From: Gallibacterium trehalosifermentans
Lineage (GTDB): Bacteria; Pseudomonadota; Gammaproteobacteria; Enterobacterales; Pasteurellaceae
Direction: 5' to 3'
Assembly (NCBI RefSeq): GCF_042433055.1
Contig: NZ_JBHLWB010000008.1
Coordinates: 1-64,000 of the forward strand
Length of the DNA stretch: 64,000 nt
The notes beneath the pieces were generated by a model. It was not told the origin of the DNA. It searched no databases and was given only the letters and a program-made list of their open reading frames with translations. A program made the translations under genes and the position numbers. Below are positions 41,390 to 51,700 of this stretch, in pieces; position 1 is the first letter of the stretch, and each line of letters starts with the position of its first letter.

Positions 41390-42715
41390 ATGGCTAAACA
41401 ACCGGGATATCAAAATAGAAGTACTCAGAGCGGTACAAGTGAATTAAAGCGCCGTTTATTGTTTGTTTTAGGTGCCCTTATTGTATTCCGCATCGGATCT
41501 TTCATCCCGGTTCCTGGCATTGATTCTGCTGTACTGGCGCAAGTCATTGAACAACAAAAAGGTACTATCGTAGATATGTTTAATATGTTCTCTGGTGGTG
41601 CCTTGAGTCGTGCGTCAGTATTTGCTTTAGGGATTATGCCGTATATTTCGGCATCGATCATTATTCAATTATTGACCTCTGTTTATCCTGCATTAGCCGA
41701 ATTAAAGAAAGAGGGGGAAGCTGGCAGACGTAAGATTAGCAAATATACTCGTTATTCTACGTTAGCGCTTGCCACTATTCAGGCGATTGGTATTTCAACT
41801 GGATTACCAAATATGTTACCTGGGTTAGTACCGAATCTAGGATTTGGTTTCTACTTTACCGCCGTTATCAGTTTGGTAACAGGAACAATGTTCTTAATGT
41901 GGTTAGGTGAACAAATTACGGAAAGAGGTGTTGGAAACGGTATTTCTTTAATTATCTTTGCAGGGATCGTGGCAGGTTTACCAGCTGCGATTGCTCAAAC
42001 TATTGAGCAGGCACGTCAAGGTCAGATGCATCTGTTAGTTCTCTTATTAATTGCTGTTGTTGTATTTGCAGTAACTTATTTTGTTGTATTTGTAGAGCGT
42101 GGACAAAGAAGATTAGTTGTTAACTATGCAAAACGCCAACAAGGTCGTCATATGTTAGCAGCACAAAGTTCGCATTTACCGCTTAAAGTTAATATGGCGG
42201 GGGTTATCCCAGCGATCTTTGCATCAAGTATTATCTTATTCCCTGCAACAATTACTCAATGGTTTGGTCAAGGACAAGGACTTGATTGGTTAAATGACTT
42301 ATCTATGTTATTACACCCAGGTCAACCTTTATACTTGATTCTATATGCAGTAGCGATTATATTCTTTAGCTTCTTTTATTCAGCAATGCAATATAATCCT
42401 CGTGATACAGCGGATAATTTGAAAAAATCTGGTGCATTTCTGCCAGGAATTAGACCGGGGGAACAAACATCTCGTTACATTGATAAGATAATGACCCGTT
42501 TAGCATTAATTGGTGGTCTTTATGTTACTTTTGTATGTTTGGTTCCGTATATTATGACATCAGCATGGAACGTCCAATTCTACTTTGGTGGGACTTCATT
42601 ACTGATTGTTGTAGTAGTAATTATGGATTTCATCGCTCAGGTTCAAAGTCATTTGATGTCAAGTCAATATGAATCGGTGTTGAAAAAAGCAAACCTTAAA
42701 GGGGTAAGACAATAA
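41390..42715 (+). CDS. secY: Protein translocase subunit SecY
   Basis: SecY, 441 residues and ten membrane spans, is the protein-conducting channel of the general secretion pathway. Signatures are the first span FVLGALIVFRIGSFIPVPG, the plug/TM2 region NMFSGGALSRASVFALGIMP and the cytoplasmic loop RGQRRLVVNYAKRQ that contacts the ribosome and SecA. It is in its normal place near the end of the spc operon. secE is not in this window. Confidence 0.99.
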   Translation: MAKQPGYQNRSTQSGTSELKRRLLFVLGALIVFRIGSFIPVPGIDSAVLAQVIEQQKGTIVDMFNMFSGGALSRASVFALGIMPYISASIIIQLLTSVYPALAELKKEGEAGRRKISKYTRYSTLALATIQAIGISTGLPNMLPGLVPNLGFGFYFTAVISLVTGTMFLMWLGEQITERGVGNGISLIIFAGIVAGLPAAIAQTIEQARQGQMHLLVLLLIAVVVFAVTYFVVFVERGQRRLVVNYAKRQQGRHMLAAQSSHLPLKVNMAGVIPAIFASSIILFPATITQWFGQGQGLDWLNDLSMLLHPGQPLYLILYAVAIIFFSFFYSAMQYNPRDTADNLKKSGAFLPGIRPGEQTSRYIDKIMTRLALIGGLYVTFVCLVPYIMTSAWNVQFYFGGTSLLIVVVVIMDFIAQVQSHLMSSQYESVLKKANLKGVRQ

Positions 42716-42745
42716 TATTGTCTTTGAAACGAAAAAGGATAAGCA

Positions 42746-42859
42746 ATGAAAGTTCGTGCGTCCGTAAAGAAATTATGTCGTAACTGTAAGATTGTTAAAC
42801 GTGAAGGCGTAGTTCGTGTGCTTTGCAGCGATCCTAAACATAAACAACGTCAAGGTTAA
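42746..42859 (+). CDS. rpmJ: 50S ribosomal protein L36
   Basis: L36, 37 residues (MKVRASVKKLCRNCKIVKRE). Cys11, Cys14, Cys27 and a following His form the zinc ribbon, so this is the zinc-binding form. AAAAGGA precedes the start. Confidence 0.97.
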   Translation: MKVRASVKKLCRNCKIVKREGVVRVLCSDPKHKQRQG

Positions 42860-42885
42860 TTGATATATTTTTCTTGAAAAGAATT

Positions 42886-42915
42886 AGTTGAGCAGGTATA
42901 CTGCGCAACTCTTTT
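42886..42915 (+). terminator. Hairpin after rpmJ
   Basis: AGTTGAGCAG and CTGCGCAACT pair with one mismatch, followed by CTTTTAT. It may end part of the spc transcript; the rest could read on into the alpha operon. Confidence 0.5.
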
Positions 42916-42921
42916 ATATAG

Positions 42922-43011
42922 TGTATTGGTATGTTGTTTGAGTATCCTGAAACGGGCTTTTCAGATCAACATACCAGATTTTTGTTAATCAAAAAATAGG
43001 AGTGCATAGTG
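42922..43011 (+). ncRNA. Alpha operon leader (S4-binding pseudoknot RNA)
   Basis: The outer stem GGTATGTTG/CAACATACC is perfect, the inner hairpin CTGAAA/TTTTCAG is present, and TTTGAGTATCCTGAAA plus TAGGAGTGCATAGTGGCCCG match the E. coli alpha leader nearly base for base. S4 binds this fold and blocks translation of rpsM at its GTG start. Confidence 0.85.
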
Positions 43012-43365
43012 GCCCGTATTGCAGGCATTAACATTCCTGATCACAAACACGCTGTAATTGCTTTAACAGCAATCTACGGAATTGGTAAAACCCGTGCGCA
43101 ACATATTTGTGATGCAGTGGGAATTGCTGGAAGCGTTAAGATCAGAGAATTGTCTGAAGAGCAGATTGATAAACTGCGTGACGAAGTTGGTAAATTTACC
43201 GTTGAAGGTGATTTGCGTCGTGAAGTAACACTAAACATTAAACGTCTTTTAGACTTAGGATGCTACCGTGGATTACGTCATCGTCGTAGCTTACCGGTAC
43301 GTGGTCAACGTACTAAAACTAACGCGCGTACCCGTAAGGGCCCACGCAAACCGATCAAGAAATAA
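43009..43365 (+). CDS. rpsM: 30S ribosomal protein S13
   Basis: S13, 118 residues, in the 30S head at the subunit bridge. It starts at GTG (GTGGCCCGTATTGCAGGC), as in E. coli, inside the S4-controlled leader. The C-terminal RTKTNARTRKGPRKPIKK tail reaches the P site. Confidence 0.99.
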   Translation: MARIAGINIPDHKHAVIALTAIYGIGKTRAQHICDAVGIAGSVKIRELSEEQIDKLRDEVGKFTVEGDLRREVTLNIKRLLDLGCYRGLRHRRSLPVRGQRTKTNARTRKGPRKPIKK

Positions 43366-43380
43366 TCGGGGTAAATGATA

Positions 43381-43770
43381 ATGGCTAAAACACCAGTTCG
43401 TACGCGTAAGCGTGTAAAAAAACAAGTTGTAGATGGCGTGGCTCATATTCATGCTTCTTTCAACAACACTATTGTTACGATCACTGATCGCCAAGGTAAC
43501 GCTCTAGCATGGGCAACTGCAGGTGGTTCAGGTTTCCGTGGTTCTCGTAAATCTACTCCGTTTGCTGCACAAGTTGCTGCAGAACGTTGTGCCGAAATGG
43601 TTAAAGAATTCGGCTTAAAGAACTTGGAAGTTATGGTTAAAGGACCTGGTCCTGGTCGTGAGTCAACAATCCGTGCATTAAATGCAGCTGGATTCCGCAT
43701 CACTAATATTACTGATGTGACTCCGATTCCTCATAACGGTTGTCGTCCACCGAAAAAACGTCGTGTGTAA
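43381..43770 (+). CDS. rpsK: 30S ribosomal protein S11
   Basis: S11, 129 residues from MAKTPVRTRKRVKKQ; two codons of open frame before this ATG are unsupported. The platform-binding signature VMVKGPGPGRESTIRALNAAG is intact. Confidence 0.99.
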   Translation: MAKTPVRTRKRVKKQVVDGVAHIHASFNNTIVTITDRQGNALAWATAGGSGFRGSRKSTPFAAQVAAERCAEMVKEFGLKNLEVMVKGPGPGRESTIRALNAAGFRITNITDVTPIPHNGCRPPKKRRV

Positions 43771-43798
43771 GACGTATTAGGATAGTTGGAGAAAGAAA

Positions 43799-44419
43799 AT
43801 GGCAAGATATTTGGGGCCTAAGCTCAAACTAAGCCGTCGTGAGGGCACAGACTTATTTTTGAAGTCAGGTGTTCGTGCGATTGAGTCAAAATGTAAAATT
43901 GATACTGCACCAGGTCAGCACGGTGCACGTAAGCCACGTTTATCTGACTATGGTAGTCAATTACGTGAGAAACAAAAAGTTCGTCGTATGTACGGCATTT
44001 TAGAACGTCAATTCCGTAACTATTACAAAGAAGCTAACCGCTTGAAAGGTAACACGGGTGAAAACTTATTAGTGTTACTAGAAGGTCGTTTAGATAATGT
44101 TGTATATCGTATGGGATTTGCAGCAACACGTGCAGAAGCGCGTCAATTAGTTAGCCATAAGGCTATTGTTGTTAATGGACGTGTAGTGAATATTCCTTCT
44201 TTCCAAGTTTCTGTTGATGATGTTATTGCAGTACGTGAAAAATCGAAAAAACAAGCACGTATTAAAGCATCATTAGAATTAGCAGAACAAAGAGAAAAAC
44301 CAACTTGGTTAGAAGTTGATGCTGCTAAAATGGAAGGTGTTTTCAAACGTATTCCAGAACGTTCTGATTTATCAGCAGATATTAACGAACATCTGATCGT
44401 TGAGCTTTATTCTAAATAA
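43799..44419 (+). CDS. rpsD: 30S ribosomal protein S4
   Basis: S4, 206 residues, a primary 16S-binding protein and, in E. coli, the repressor of this operon through the leader above. The S4 RNA-binding domain includes RLDNVVYRMGFAATRAEAR. No zinc cysteines are present, as in the C- form. Confidence 0.99.
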   Translation: MARYLGPKLKLSRREGTDLFLKSGVRAIESKCKIDTAPGQHGARKPRLSDYGSQLREKQKVRRMYGILERQFRNYYKEANRLKGNTGENLLVLLEGRLDNVVYRMGFAATRAEARQLVSHKAIVVNGRVVNIPSFQVSVDDVIAVREKSKKQARIKASLELAEQREKPTWLEVDAAKMEGVFKRIPERSDLSADINEHLIVELYSK

Positions 44420-44447
44420 TAGAGTTTAACAGCAAAGAGAGGATAAA

Positions 44448-45431
44448 ATGCAGGGTTCTGTTACAGAATTTTTAAAGCCACACTTAGTAGATATTGAGCA
44501 AATTAGCTCTACTCACGCTAAAGTAACCTTAGAGCCGTTAGAGCGTGGCTTTGGCCATACATTGGGTAATGCTTTACGTCGTATTCTTTTGTCATCTATG
44601 CCTGGTTGTGCAGTGACAGAAGTTGAGATTGATGGCGTATTGCATGAGTACAGTAGTAAAGAAGGGGTTCAAGAAGATATTCTTGAAGTGCTTTTAAACT
44701 TAAAAGGTCTAGCGGTTAAAGTTCAGAATAAAGATGATGTATTTCTGACACTAACAAAATCTGGAATTGGCCCTGTTGTTGCCGCAGACATCATTCATGA
44801 TGGTGATGTTGAAATTGTAAATCCGGATCATATCATTTGTCATTTGACAGATGAAAATGCCTCTATTAATATGCGCATTCGTGTACAACGTGGTAGAGGG
44901 TATGTTCCTGCTTCAGCGCGTGTACATGATGAAGAACGTCCAATAGGTCGTTTATTAGTTGATGCGTGTTATAGTCCAGTTGACCGTATTGCTTATAATG
45001 TTGAAGCAGCACGTGTTGAGCAACGTACTGACTTAGATAAGTTAGTAATTGAAATGGAAACTAATGGAACATTGGATCCAGAGGAAGCAATTCGTCGAGC
45101 AGCAACAATTTTAGCAGAACAGCTTGATGCATTCGTTGATTTGCGTGATGTTCGTCAACCAGAAGTCAAAGAAGAAAAACCTGAGTTTGATCCGATTTTA
45201 CTTCGTCCAGTAGATGACTTAGAGTTGACAGTTCGTTCTGCTAACTGTTTGAAAGCAGAAACAATTCACTATATCGGTGATTTAGTCCAACGTACAGAAG
45301 TTGAGTTACTTAAAACACCTAATCTTGGTAAGAAATCACTTACTGAAATTAAGGACGTGCTTGCTTCTCGTGGTTTATCACTTGGTATGCGCCTTGAGAA
45401 TTGGCCACCGGCAGGTATTGCCGAAGACTAG
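44448..45431 (+). CDS. rpoA: RNA polymerase alpha subunit
   Basis: 327 residues. The N-terminal domain (1 to about 235) dimerises and holds beta and beta-prime (LERGFGHTLGNALRRILLSS). After a linker the C-terminal domain (about 248-327) has RSANCLKAETIHYIGDLVQR and GKKSLTEIKDVL, which contact UP-element DNA and activators such as CRP. Two residues shorter than E. coli. Confidence 0.99.
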   Translation: MQGSVTEFLKPHLVDIEQISSTHAKVTLEPLERGFGHTLGNALRRILLSSMPGCAVTEVEIDGVLHEYSSKEGVQEDILEVLLNLKGLAVKVQNKDDVFLTLTKSGIGPVVAADIIHDGDVEIVNPDHIICHLTDENASINMRIRVQRGRGYVPASARVHDEERPIGRLLVDACYSPVDRIAYNVEAARVEQRTDLDKLVIEMETNGTLDPEEAIRRAATILAEQLDAFVDLRDVRQPEVKEEKPEFDPILLRPVDDLELTVRSANCLKAETIHYIGDLVQRTEVELLKTPNLGKKSLTEIKDVLASRGLSLGMRLENWPPAGIAED

Positions 45432-45472
45432 TTTGGTCATAGGTTAAAGATTTTTCTGAGAAGGATAAGGTC

Positions 45473-45862
45473 ATGCGCCATCGTAAGAGTGGTCGTCAAC
45501 TAAACCGTAATAGTAGCCATCGCCAAGCGATGTTTCGTAATATGGCAAGTGCATTAGTTAGTCATGAAATCATCAAGACTACTTTGCCTAAAGCAAAAGA
45601 ATTACGTCGTGTAGTTGAGCCGTTAATAACTCTAGCTAAAGTAGATAGCGTTGCAAATCGCCGTCTAGCTTTTGCTCGTGTTCGCGACAACGCAGTTGTT
45701 GCTAAATTATTTAATGAATTAGGTCCACGTTTTGCACAACGTGCGGGTGGTTATACTCGTATTTTAAAATGTGGTTTCCGTGCTGGTGATAATGCACCAA
45801 TGGCATATATTGAATTAGTTGATCGTCAAGTTGCTGAAGAAGCAGCTGCTGCGACAGAATAA
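45473..45862 (+). CDS. rplQ: 50S ribosomal protein L17
   Basis: L17, 129 residues (MRHRKSGRQLNRNSSHRQAM), at the tunnel exit; last gene of the alpha operon. GAAGGA precedes the start. Confidence 0.99.
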   Translation: MRHRKSGRQLNRNSSHRQAMFRNMASALVSHEIIKTTLPKAKELRRVVEPLITLAKVDSVANRRLAFARVRDNAVVAKLFNELGPRFAQRAGGYTRILKCGFRAGDNAPMAYIELVDRQVAEEAAAATE

Positions 45863-45891
45863 TTTAATATTCATTATTTTAGAATTAAAAA

Positions 45892-45921
45892 ACTGCATCT
45901 AAATTCAGATGCAGTTTTTTT
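45892..45921 (+). terminator. Alpha operon terminator
   Basis: A perfect 9-bp stem ACTGCATCT/AGATGCAGT followed by T7. Confidence 0.92.
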
Positions 45922-46081
45922 ATGCCTACTTTAAGGGAGAGAATGTTTTATATAATTGATGGAATAAATTTTATTTGTGATAGTTTTTATTTTTAAAGTT
46001 AGTAAGAACTTGTTATACTCAATAGCATTTTGATTCATTATTGTTTTGCTGTATAAAAGCTGGCTTTGGAGGATTCGCAAA

Positions 46082-47128
46082 TTGAAATTTTTATCTTTTT
46101 CTCAATTATTGAAATCAATTCTATTTTCCTTTCCTATCTTATTTAGTTCATCTCTTGCCGCAGAAAAGCTCTACATTTATAACTGGACAGAATATATTCC
46201 AACGACTTTGATTCATCAGTTTACAAAAGAAACTGGCATTGATGTGGTCTATTCTACATTTGAAAGTAATGAAGAAATGTATTCAAAAATGAAATTAACC
46301 AATGGCAGTGGATATGACCTTATTTTTCCTTCTAGTTATTATATTGGCAAGATGGCAAAGGAGGGAATGTTAGCGAAATTAGATAAAAGTAAATTAAAGA
46401 ATTTTGCTCAAATTAGTCCTGAATTATTAAATAGAGATTTTGATCCAAATAATCAATATTCATTACCATATGTTTATGGGTTGACGGGGATTGGTATAAA
46501 TACAGCGGAAATAGAACCAAGTAAGATTACTAGCTGGTCTGATTTATGGAATCCAATATATAAAGGAAAGGTTTTATTAACTGCAGATTCTCGCGAAGTA
46601 TTTCATATTGCTTTATTAATAAAGGGTTTTTCACCAAATACAACAGATGAAAAAGAAATTGTATCTGCTTATGATTTATTGAAAACATTAGTGCCAAATG
46701 TATTGGCATTTAATTCAGATTCTCCAGATGTGCCTTATTTACAAGGCGAGGTATCTTTAGGCATGATCTGGAATGGTTCGGCTTTCCGAGCAAATAAAGA
46801 AAATGAACATATTCAATTTATTTTTCCTAAAGAAGGCGCCATTATTTGGATAGATAACTATGCGATTCCTAAAAATGCGAAACATAAAGATGCAGCCTAT
46901 AAATTTATTGATTTTATGCTTCGCCCAGAGAGTGCAAAAGCAGTGATTGAAACAATGGGCTTTTCTATGCCAAATAATGGTGTAAAAACGTTGCTTTCGG
47001 AAGATGATGCAAATAATCCAACACTTTTCCCACCACAAGAAGAATTACGAAAAGGAATTTTACAAGCAGATGTTGGTGATGCTATTGATATTTATGAGAA
47101 ATATTGGAATAAGTTAAAAACTAATTAA
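46082..47128 (+). CDS. potD: Spermidine/putrescine-binding protein, PotD-like
   Basis: A 348-residue periplasmic solute-binding protein. The start is TTG at 46082, with GGAGG 9 bases upstream; a frame open 12 codons further lacks support. The signal peptide runs to about residue 27, with a cut after SSSLAA. The mature protein begins EKLYIYNWTEYIP, the PotD/PotF family entry, and has TYESN-like STFESNEEM, YDLIFPSSYYI, LPYVYGLTGIGIN and MIWNGSAF; Trp and Asp residues in IIWIDNYAIP are the usual polyamine contacts. No potABC permease genes are adjacent, so it is an orphan binding protein, probably serving a system elsewhere. Confidence 0.85.
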   Translation: MKFLSFSQLLKSILFSFPILFSSSLAAEKLYIYNWTEYIPTTLIHQFTKETGIDVVYSTFESNEEMYSKMKLTNGSGYDLIFPSSYYIGKMAKEGMLAKLDKSKLKNFAQISPELLNRDFDPNNQYSLPYVYGLTGIGINTAEIEPSKITSWSDLWNPIYKGKVLLTADSREVFHIALLIKGFSPNTTDEKEIVSAYDLLKTLVPNVLAFNSDSPDVPYLQGEVSLGMIWNGSAFRANKENEHIQFIFPKEGAIIWIDNYAIPKNAKHKDAAYKFIDFMLRPESAKAVIETMGFSMPNNGVKTLLSEDDANNPTLFPPQEELRKGILQADVGDAIDIYEKYWNKLKTN

Positions 47129-47183
47129 GCGTTTTCAACGATTTTTCAATAAGAAACGTATATAATACACCACAATATTTAGT

Positions 47184-47215
47184 CTCCCTCATTATGTTAT
47201 TGCATAATGAGGGAG
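47184..47215. terminator. Hairpin between potD and murA
   Basis: A perfect 13-bp stem CTCCCTCATTATG/CATAATGAGGGAG with a 6-base loop. There is no T run. TATAAT at 47161, just upstream, might be the murA -10, in which case this is a 5' leader hairpin. Confidence 0.5.
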
Positions 47216-47290
47216 TTGTATTAATAAATTATTAGAAGCTAATTTAGTTATTATTTAATAATAATTAAAAAATACTTTATAGGATTTTTT

Positions 47291-48553
47291 ATGGAAAAGT
47301 TTCGTGTACATGGGCGGACGTGTTTAAAAGGCACCGTTAATATTTCTGGTGCGAAAAATGCGGCATTACCAATTTTATTTGCTGCAATTCTTGCAGAAGA
47401 GCCAGTAACATTACATAACGTGCCACGTTTGCGTGATATTGAAACCACATTAAAGATTTTGCATAAATTAGGTATAAAAGCTGAGTGGTGCGGTGAGCAA
47501 AGTGTTTATATTGATGCGAGTAATGTAACTAGTTTTGTTACGCCTTATGAATTGGTTAAAACAATGCGTGCGTCTATTTGGGCATTAGCTCCACTGACAG
47601 CGCGTTTTAATCAAGGGCAAGTCTCTTTACCTGGAGGTTGTTCGATTGGTGCTAGACCAGTTGATCTTCATATTTCAGGTTTAGAAAAATTAGGTGCAAA
47701 AATTATCTTAGAAGATGGTTATGTCAAATCGTTCGTATCATCACGTTTACAAGGCACACGTATTGTGATTGATAAAGTCAGTGTTGGTGCTACGATTTCA
47801 ATTATGACTGCCGCAGTTTTAGCAAAAGGAACAACTATAATTGAAAATGCGGCGAGAGAGCCAGAAATTGTTGATACAGCGGAATTTTTGCAGAAAATGG
47901 GGGCAAATATTCAAGGGGCAGGAACTGATACCATTACTATTGAAGGCGTTGATCGCTTAGGGGGCTGTGAACATACAGTAATACCAGATCGTATTGAAAC
48001 AGGAACATTCCTTGTCGCAGCCGCGGTATCAGGTGGTCGAGTAGAATGTCTTGGCACACGCGCAAGTACCTTAGATGCTGTAATTGAAAAATTACGTGAG
48101 GCAGGGGCGCAAATTGATGTAACAGAAAATAGCATTACGTTGGATATGATTGGACAACGTCCTAAAGCTGTGAATATTCGTACTGCACCTCACCCAGGGT
48201 TCCCGACAGATATGCAGGCGCAATTTACCTTATTGAATATGGTGGCAAATGGTACTGGTATTATCACAGAAACCATTTTTGAAAATCGTTTTATGCATAT
48301 TCCAGAATTAATTCGTATGGGAGCTAAAGCTGAAATCGAGGGTAATACAGCCATTTGCCATGGTGTAGATCATTTGTCTGGCACAGAAGTAATGGCAACG
48401 GATCTTCGTGCTTCTGCAAGTTTGGTGATTGCGGGGTGTATTGCTCAAGGTGAAACGATAGTGGATCGTATTTATCATATTGATCGTGGCTATGAATGTA
48501 TTGAGGAAAAATTGCGTGGTTTAGGCGCTCATATTGAACGTTTCTCAGTGTAA
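47291..48553 (+). CDS. murA: UDP-N-acetylglucosamine 1-carboxyvinyltransferase
   Basis: MurA transfers enolpyruvate to UDP-GlcNAc, the first committed step of peptidoglycan synthesis. The 420 residues show the N-terminal GTVNISGAKNAALPI and the active-site loop LPGGCSIGARPVDLH. The cysteine targeted by fosfomycin is present, so the enzyme should be sensitive type. IPDRIETGTFLVAAA and DLRASASLVIAG are also typical. Confidence 0.98.
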   Translation: MEKFRVHGRTCLKGTVNISGAKNAALPILFAAILAEEPVTLHNVPRLRDIETTLKILHKLGIKAEWCGEQSVYIDASNVTSFVTPYELVKTMRASIWALAPLTARFNQGQVSLPGGCSIGARPVDLHISGLEKLGAKIILEDGYVKSFVSSRLQGTRIVIDKVSVGATISIMTAAVLAKGTTIIENAAREPEIVDTAEFLQKMGANIQGAGTDTITIEGVDRLGGCEHTVIPDRIETGTFLVAAAVSGGRVECLGTRASTLDAVIEKLREAGAQIDVTENSITLDMIGQRPKAVNIRTAPHPGFPTDMQAQFTLLNMVANGTGIITETIFENRFMHIPELIRMGAKAEIEGNTAICHGVDHLSGTEVMATDLRASASLVIAGCIAQGETIVDRIYHIDRGYECIEEKLRGLGAHIERFSV

Positions 48554-48576
48554 GATTAGATTATTCGTAGTTTTAA

Positions 48577-48603
48577 ACCCTTGCTTTAGCAGGGGTTTTT
48601 TGT
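48577..48603 (+). terminator. murA terminator
   Basis: AAACCC and GGGTTT with inner TGC/GCA pairing, ending in T6. Confidence 0.8.
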
Positions 48604-48631
48604 TTCTTGAGAAAAGGAGGGGATTTTTTAT

Positions 48632-48661
48632 TAGGTTTAGATTTGGATTTAGATTTAGATT
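48632..48661 (+). repeat. Short TTTAGA/TTTGGA hexamer run
   Basis: About four tandem hexamers of the form TTTRGA lie between the murA terminator and the autotransporter terminator. They are outside any gene I accept. Confidence 0.45.
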
Positions 48662-48689
48662 TCGTCCTAAAGGACGACCTACCTCAAAT

Positions 48690-48718
48690 AAAAATGCCAC
48701 CTACTGGTGGCATTTTCA
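48690..48718 (-). terminator. Autotransporter terminator
   Basis: AAATGCCACC and GGTGGCATTT pair around TACT. On the minus strand a T-rich tail follows. Confidence 0.8.
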
Positions 48719-48743
48719 TCATCATTGATTAACGCTTTAATGT

Positions 48744-51700
48744 TTAAAAGACCATTTTAAACGACACGCTAGGGGTTTGTTCTACTGAACCCTTACGGCT
48801 AGAAACATTGTAACCAACAGACAAACTCGCAAGTGGTGAAAGTTTATAATCCACACTCACGCCTGCGCCAGTTGATAAACAGTTTTCTTGTGTACCTTCG
48901 GTAACGAATGATTTATCTTTCGCACCTTGGAATGACGCTCTCACCGAAGCAGGTTCTGCCATTAGGTTGTAGCCAACATTGGCATTTGCACCGACTAAAA
49001 GATTTGGAGCAACTTGTACTTTCACTTTTACCCCAACTTCGCTGGTCATCGTCTCAAAACTTCCCGCGTCTGCGTGTAGGTTTAAGATACCTGCGCCTTT
49101 TTCTGCATATGCGTTATTTCTCACTAAGTGGTAATCCAAACGTGCATAGCTTTCGAGTCTCACGGTGTCAGAAAGCGTGCTTGGTAAAGTTAACCCCAAT
49201 CCTGCATAGGCAATTTTATTGCCATAGCTTGCACTAGCGGTATTACTTAAGAAGCTAAACTTACGTTCCGTATCCACTTTGCTGTAACCCACGCCAGCCT
49301 TATAGTCTAACGCTAAATCACCCGCTAATGGCGTGTTACCATAGATACCTGCTTGTACAGTTTTGCTCTTCACGCTTTGCGCTGATGGTGATTCACGACT
49401 GACTGCGCTATCTTCCACATAACCTAGCATAACGCCAAAACGATTGCCGTTATAGCAGCGCTCCGCACCGATACCGAAACCATAGCTTTCATCATAATAA
49501 CCTGAGGCACCTTTATATTGATGCTGCTGGCGTTGGCTATGGAATGGTTTCACCCAGAGAGGATCGCCATCAAGATTTTCATGTGCATCACATTGTTGAT
49601 AATTATCTGCCAATGTTGCTAACTGTTTACTGCTATCTGCCACAATTTGGCTACTTGCGCCCGATAAACTTGGCAAGACAGAAAGTAAGGCATCTTGCGC
49701 ATCTGCATTATTCTCAAAGTTACGACGAGAAAGGTCAGCAAATGGACCATTTGGGTCATTAGTGAGTATCTCATCTAATACCTTAGCCACTCCTAATGCA
49801 CGTGGTGCGTTATCCGTTGCAATCTTGGTTAAGCCATTTTTATCTTTTCTAGAGTATGAAATATCAACATTATTGCCATCAGTGGTAACTTTTGGCGTGA
49901 AGTTTTCTTTTGCGAACTCTCCTAAAAGATTGACCTCTTTAAAGTTACCATCTCTGCCGTCTGCGTCTGTTACCTCAATAAGTGGGTGTTTTAGCGCTGT
50001 GTCTAAATCATTGATGTCATCAATTTTTTGCAGGTCAAGATTTAACGTTCCATCTAAGGTTGCACGTTTTGCTCTAACTTTTCCTGTTTTTTCAGGGGTA
50101 ACTTTCAGTTCTACCGTACCATTTGGCTTAACGGTTAAACTACCTAATTCAGCCCCATTTTCATCAACAGCTAAAGTAGCATTATCCTCTACCGTAACAG
50201 CGCTATTTGGTAAGCTTCCGCCATTAGTGATAGCCAGTTTTCCGCTCTTCACATTGGTTGCCCCTGTGAAGGCTGGATTTTGGTTGCTAACTTCTAATGT
50301 ACCCTCACCGTTTTTATTTAATGCACCTGTACCGCTCAGTGCTGCTGTCGGCGCTAATGCAATGCTTTTATCTTTGTCAATATCAAGATTGAGGTTACCA
50401 TTGATTGCGATAGTATCGCCATCACCGATATTCAAGCCATTAAATAATGGGGTGTCATCGGTTGGTTTTAAATTTAGATTTCCATTTTCGCCAATCGTAA
50501 TGCTAGCGTTGTCATCAGCGCCTGCTTGCGACGGATCAGACATAATATTGGCTGCGGTTAAATCACCATTAACGGTTAAGCTACCTTTATTGACTTCTAA
50601 CGCTTTATCGCCATTTTCACCGACTTTGAGGCTACCAGCTTTTGCATTTTCGTCATCGCTCTCTTTGGCATCTACCGTTACGCTACCGCCATTGATTTTT
50701 GCTGATTCTTTTGCGGTTACTTCTGCTCCCTCTTTAACCGATAATGCACCGCCCTCTTCAACAGATACGTTATCGGCAACTACTTCACCCTCAACTACTA
50801 AGGCATCAGGCGAGTCGGCATCATTACCCGCTGTATCTGTTTTTTTGTTACCAACGGTTACATTCTCACTGTTTAATTTAGAGTTTTTAGCGACTGTAAG
50901 CTTACCGTCGTTAACATTGGTTGCTGCTAAGGTATTTTCTGGTGCAGTCAGTTTTAACTCACCTTCACCATTTTTGTTTAAAGTACCTTTATTGCCCTCT
51001 TTATCTGCTGAAATTGCGGCGGTAGGTTCTTGGCTGACGGTACCACCTGCAGGGACGTCCACATTTAAGGTACCGCCCACACCAATATTGTCGCCCTTGG
51101 CGGTGTTAAAGCCATCAAATAAGGTATCTCCGTCTGCTGGTTTGAGGTTAACTGTGGCGTCAGGTTTGATAGTAACATTCGCATTGGTATCCCCATCTGT
51201 TGCATCAGAAGAGGTAATGTTGCGCGCGTTAAGTTCACCCGCTACGGTTAAATCCCCACCGTTTAACTTAATGTCTGCTGGCGTGGTTTGTGTACCAGCG
51301 GTTAATGTTGTACCTTTCTCAACATCAATGGTGCCATTATTGACCTCAATGCCTTTTTCAGCGTTTAAGTTACCGCCAGTTACATCAACATCACCACCAT
51401 TTACGGTAAGTTTATCTTTTGCGGTGAGAGTACCTGCATTGGTTAGGTTCCCATCACTTTTCACTGTTAATGCACCGTCAACTGTTGCGGTTGCGCCTGC
51501 TTTAATATCAAGCTTCACATCTTTGTTGCCGTCGCCGTTACCGACATTTAAAGGACCAGTGTTTTTCAAGGTTGCACCATTATCAACGGCTAATGTGCCT
51601 TTGTTAATGTTGGTGGTACCACTGGTTAAGTCGCCTTGTTTTACATTCAAGGTTCCATTGTCCACATCAACCTGACCAATCTTATTACCCTTTGCAGTTA

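Noticed and set aside
48632..48661. Hexamer run as a contingency locus for the autotransporter
   Set aside because: It is past the 3' end of the gene, short and impure, so it cannot shift the frame of either neighbour.
48534..48728. 64-residue frame with RFRFGFRFRFR repeats after murA
   Set aside because: It starts inside murA, crosses two terminators and its repeat is just the TTTRGA hexamer run; no ribosome site.
49762..51675. 637-residue open frame on the strand opposite the autotransporter
   Set aside because: It lies wholly antisense to the repeat-rich passenger, is a low-complexity Ser/Pro/Leu product of that codon pattern, and has no ribosome site or recognisable domain. Similar shorter antisense frames at 51787 and 52912 fail for the same reasons.
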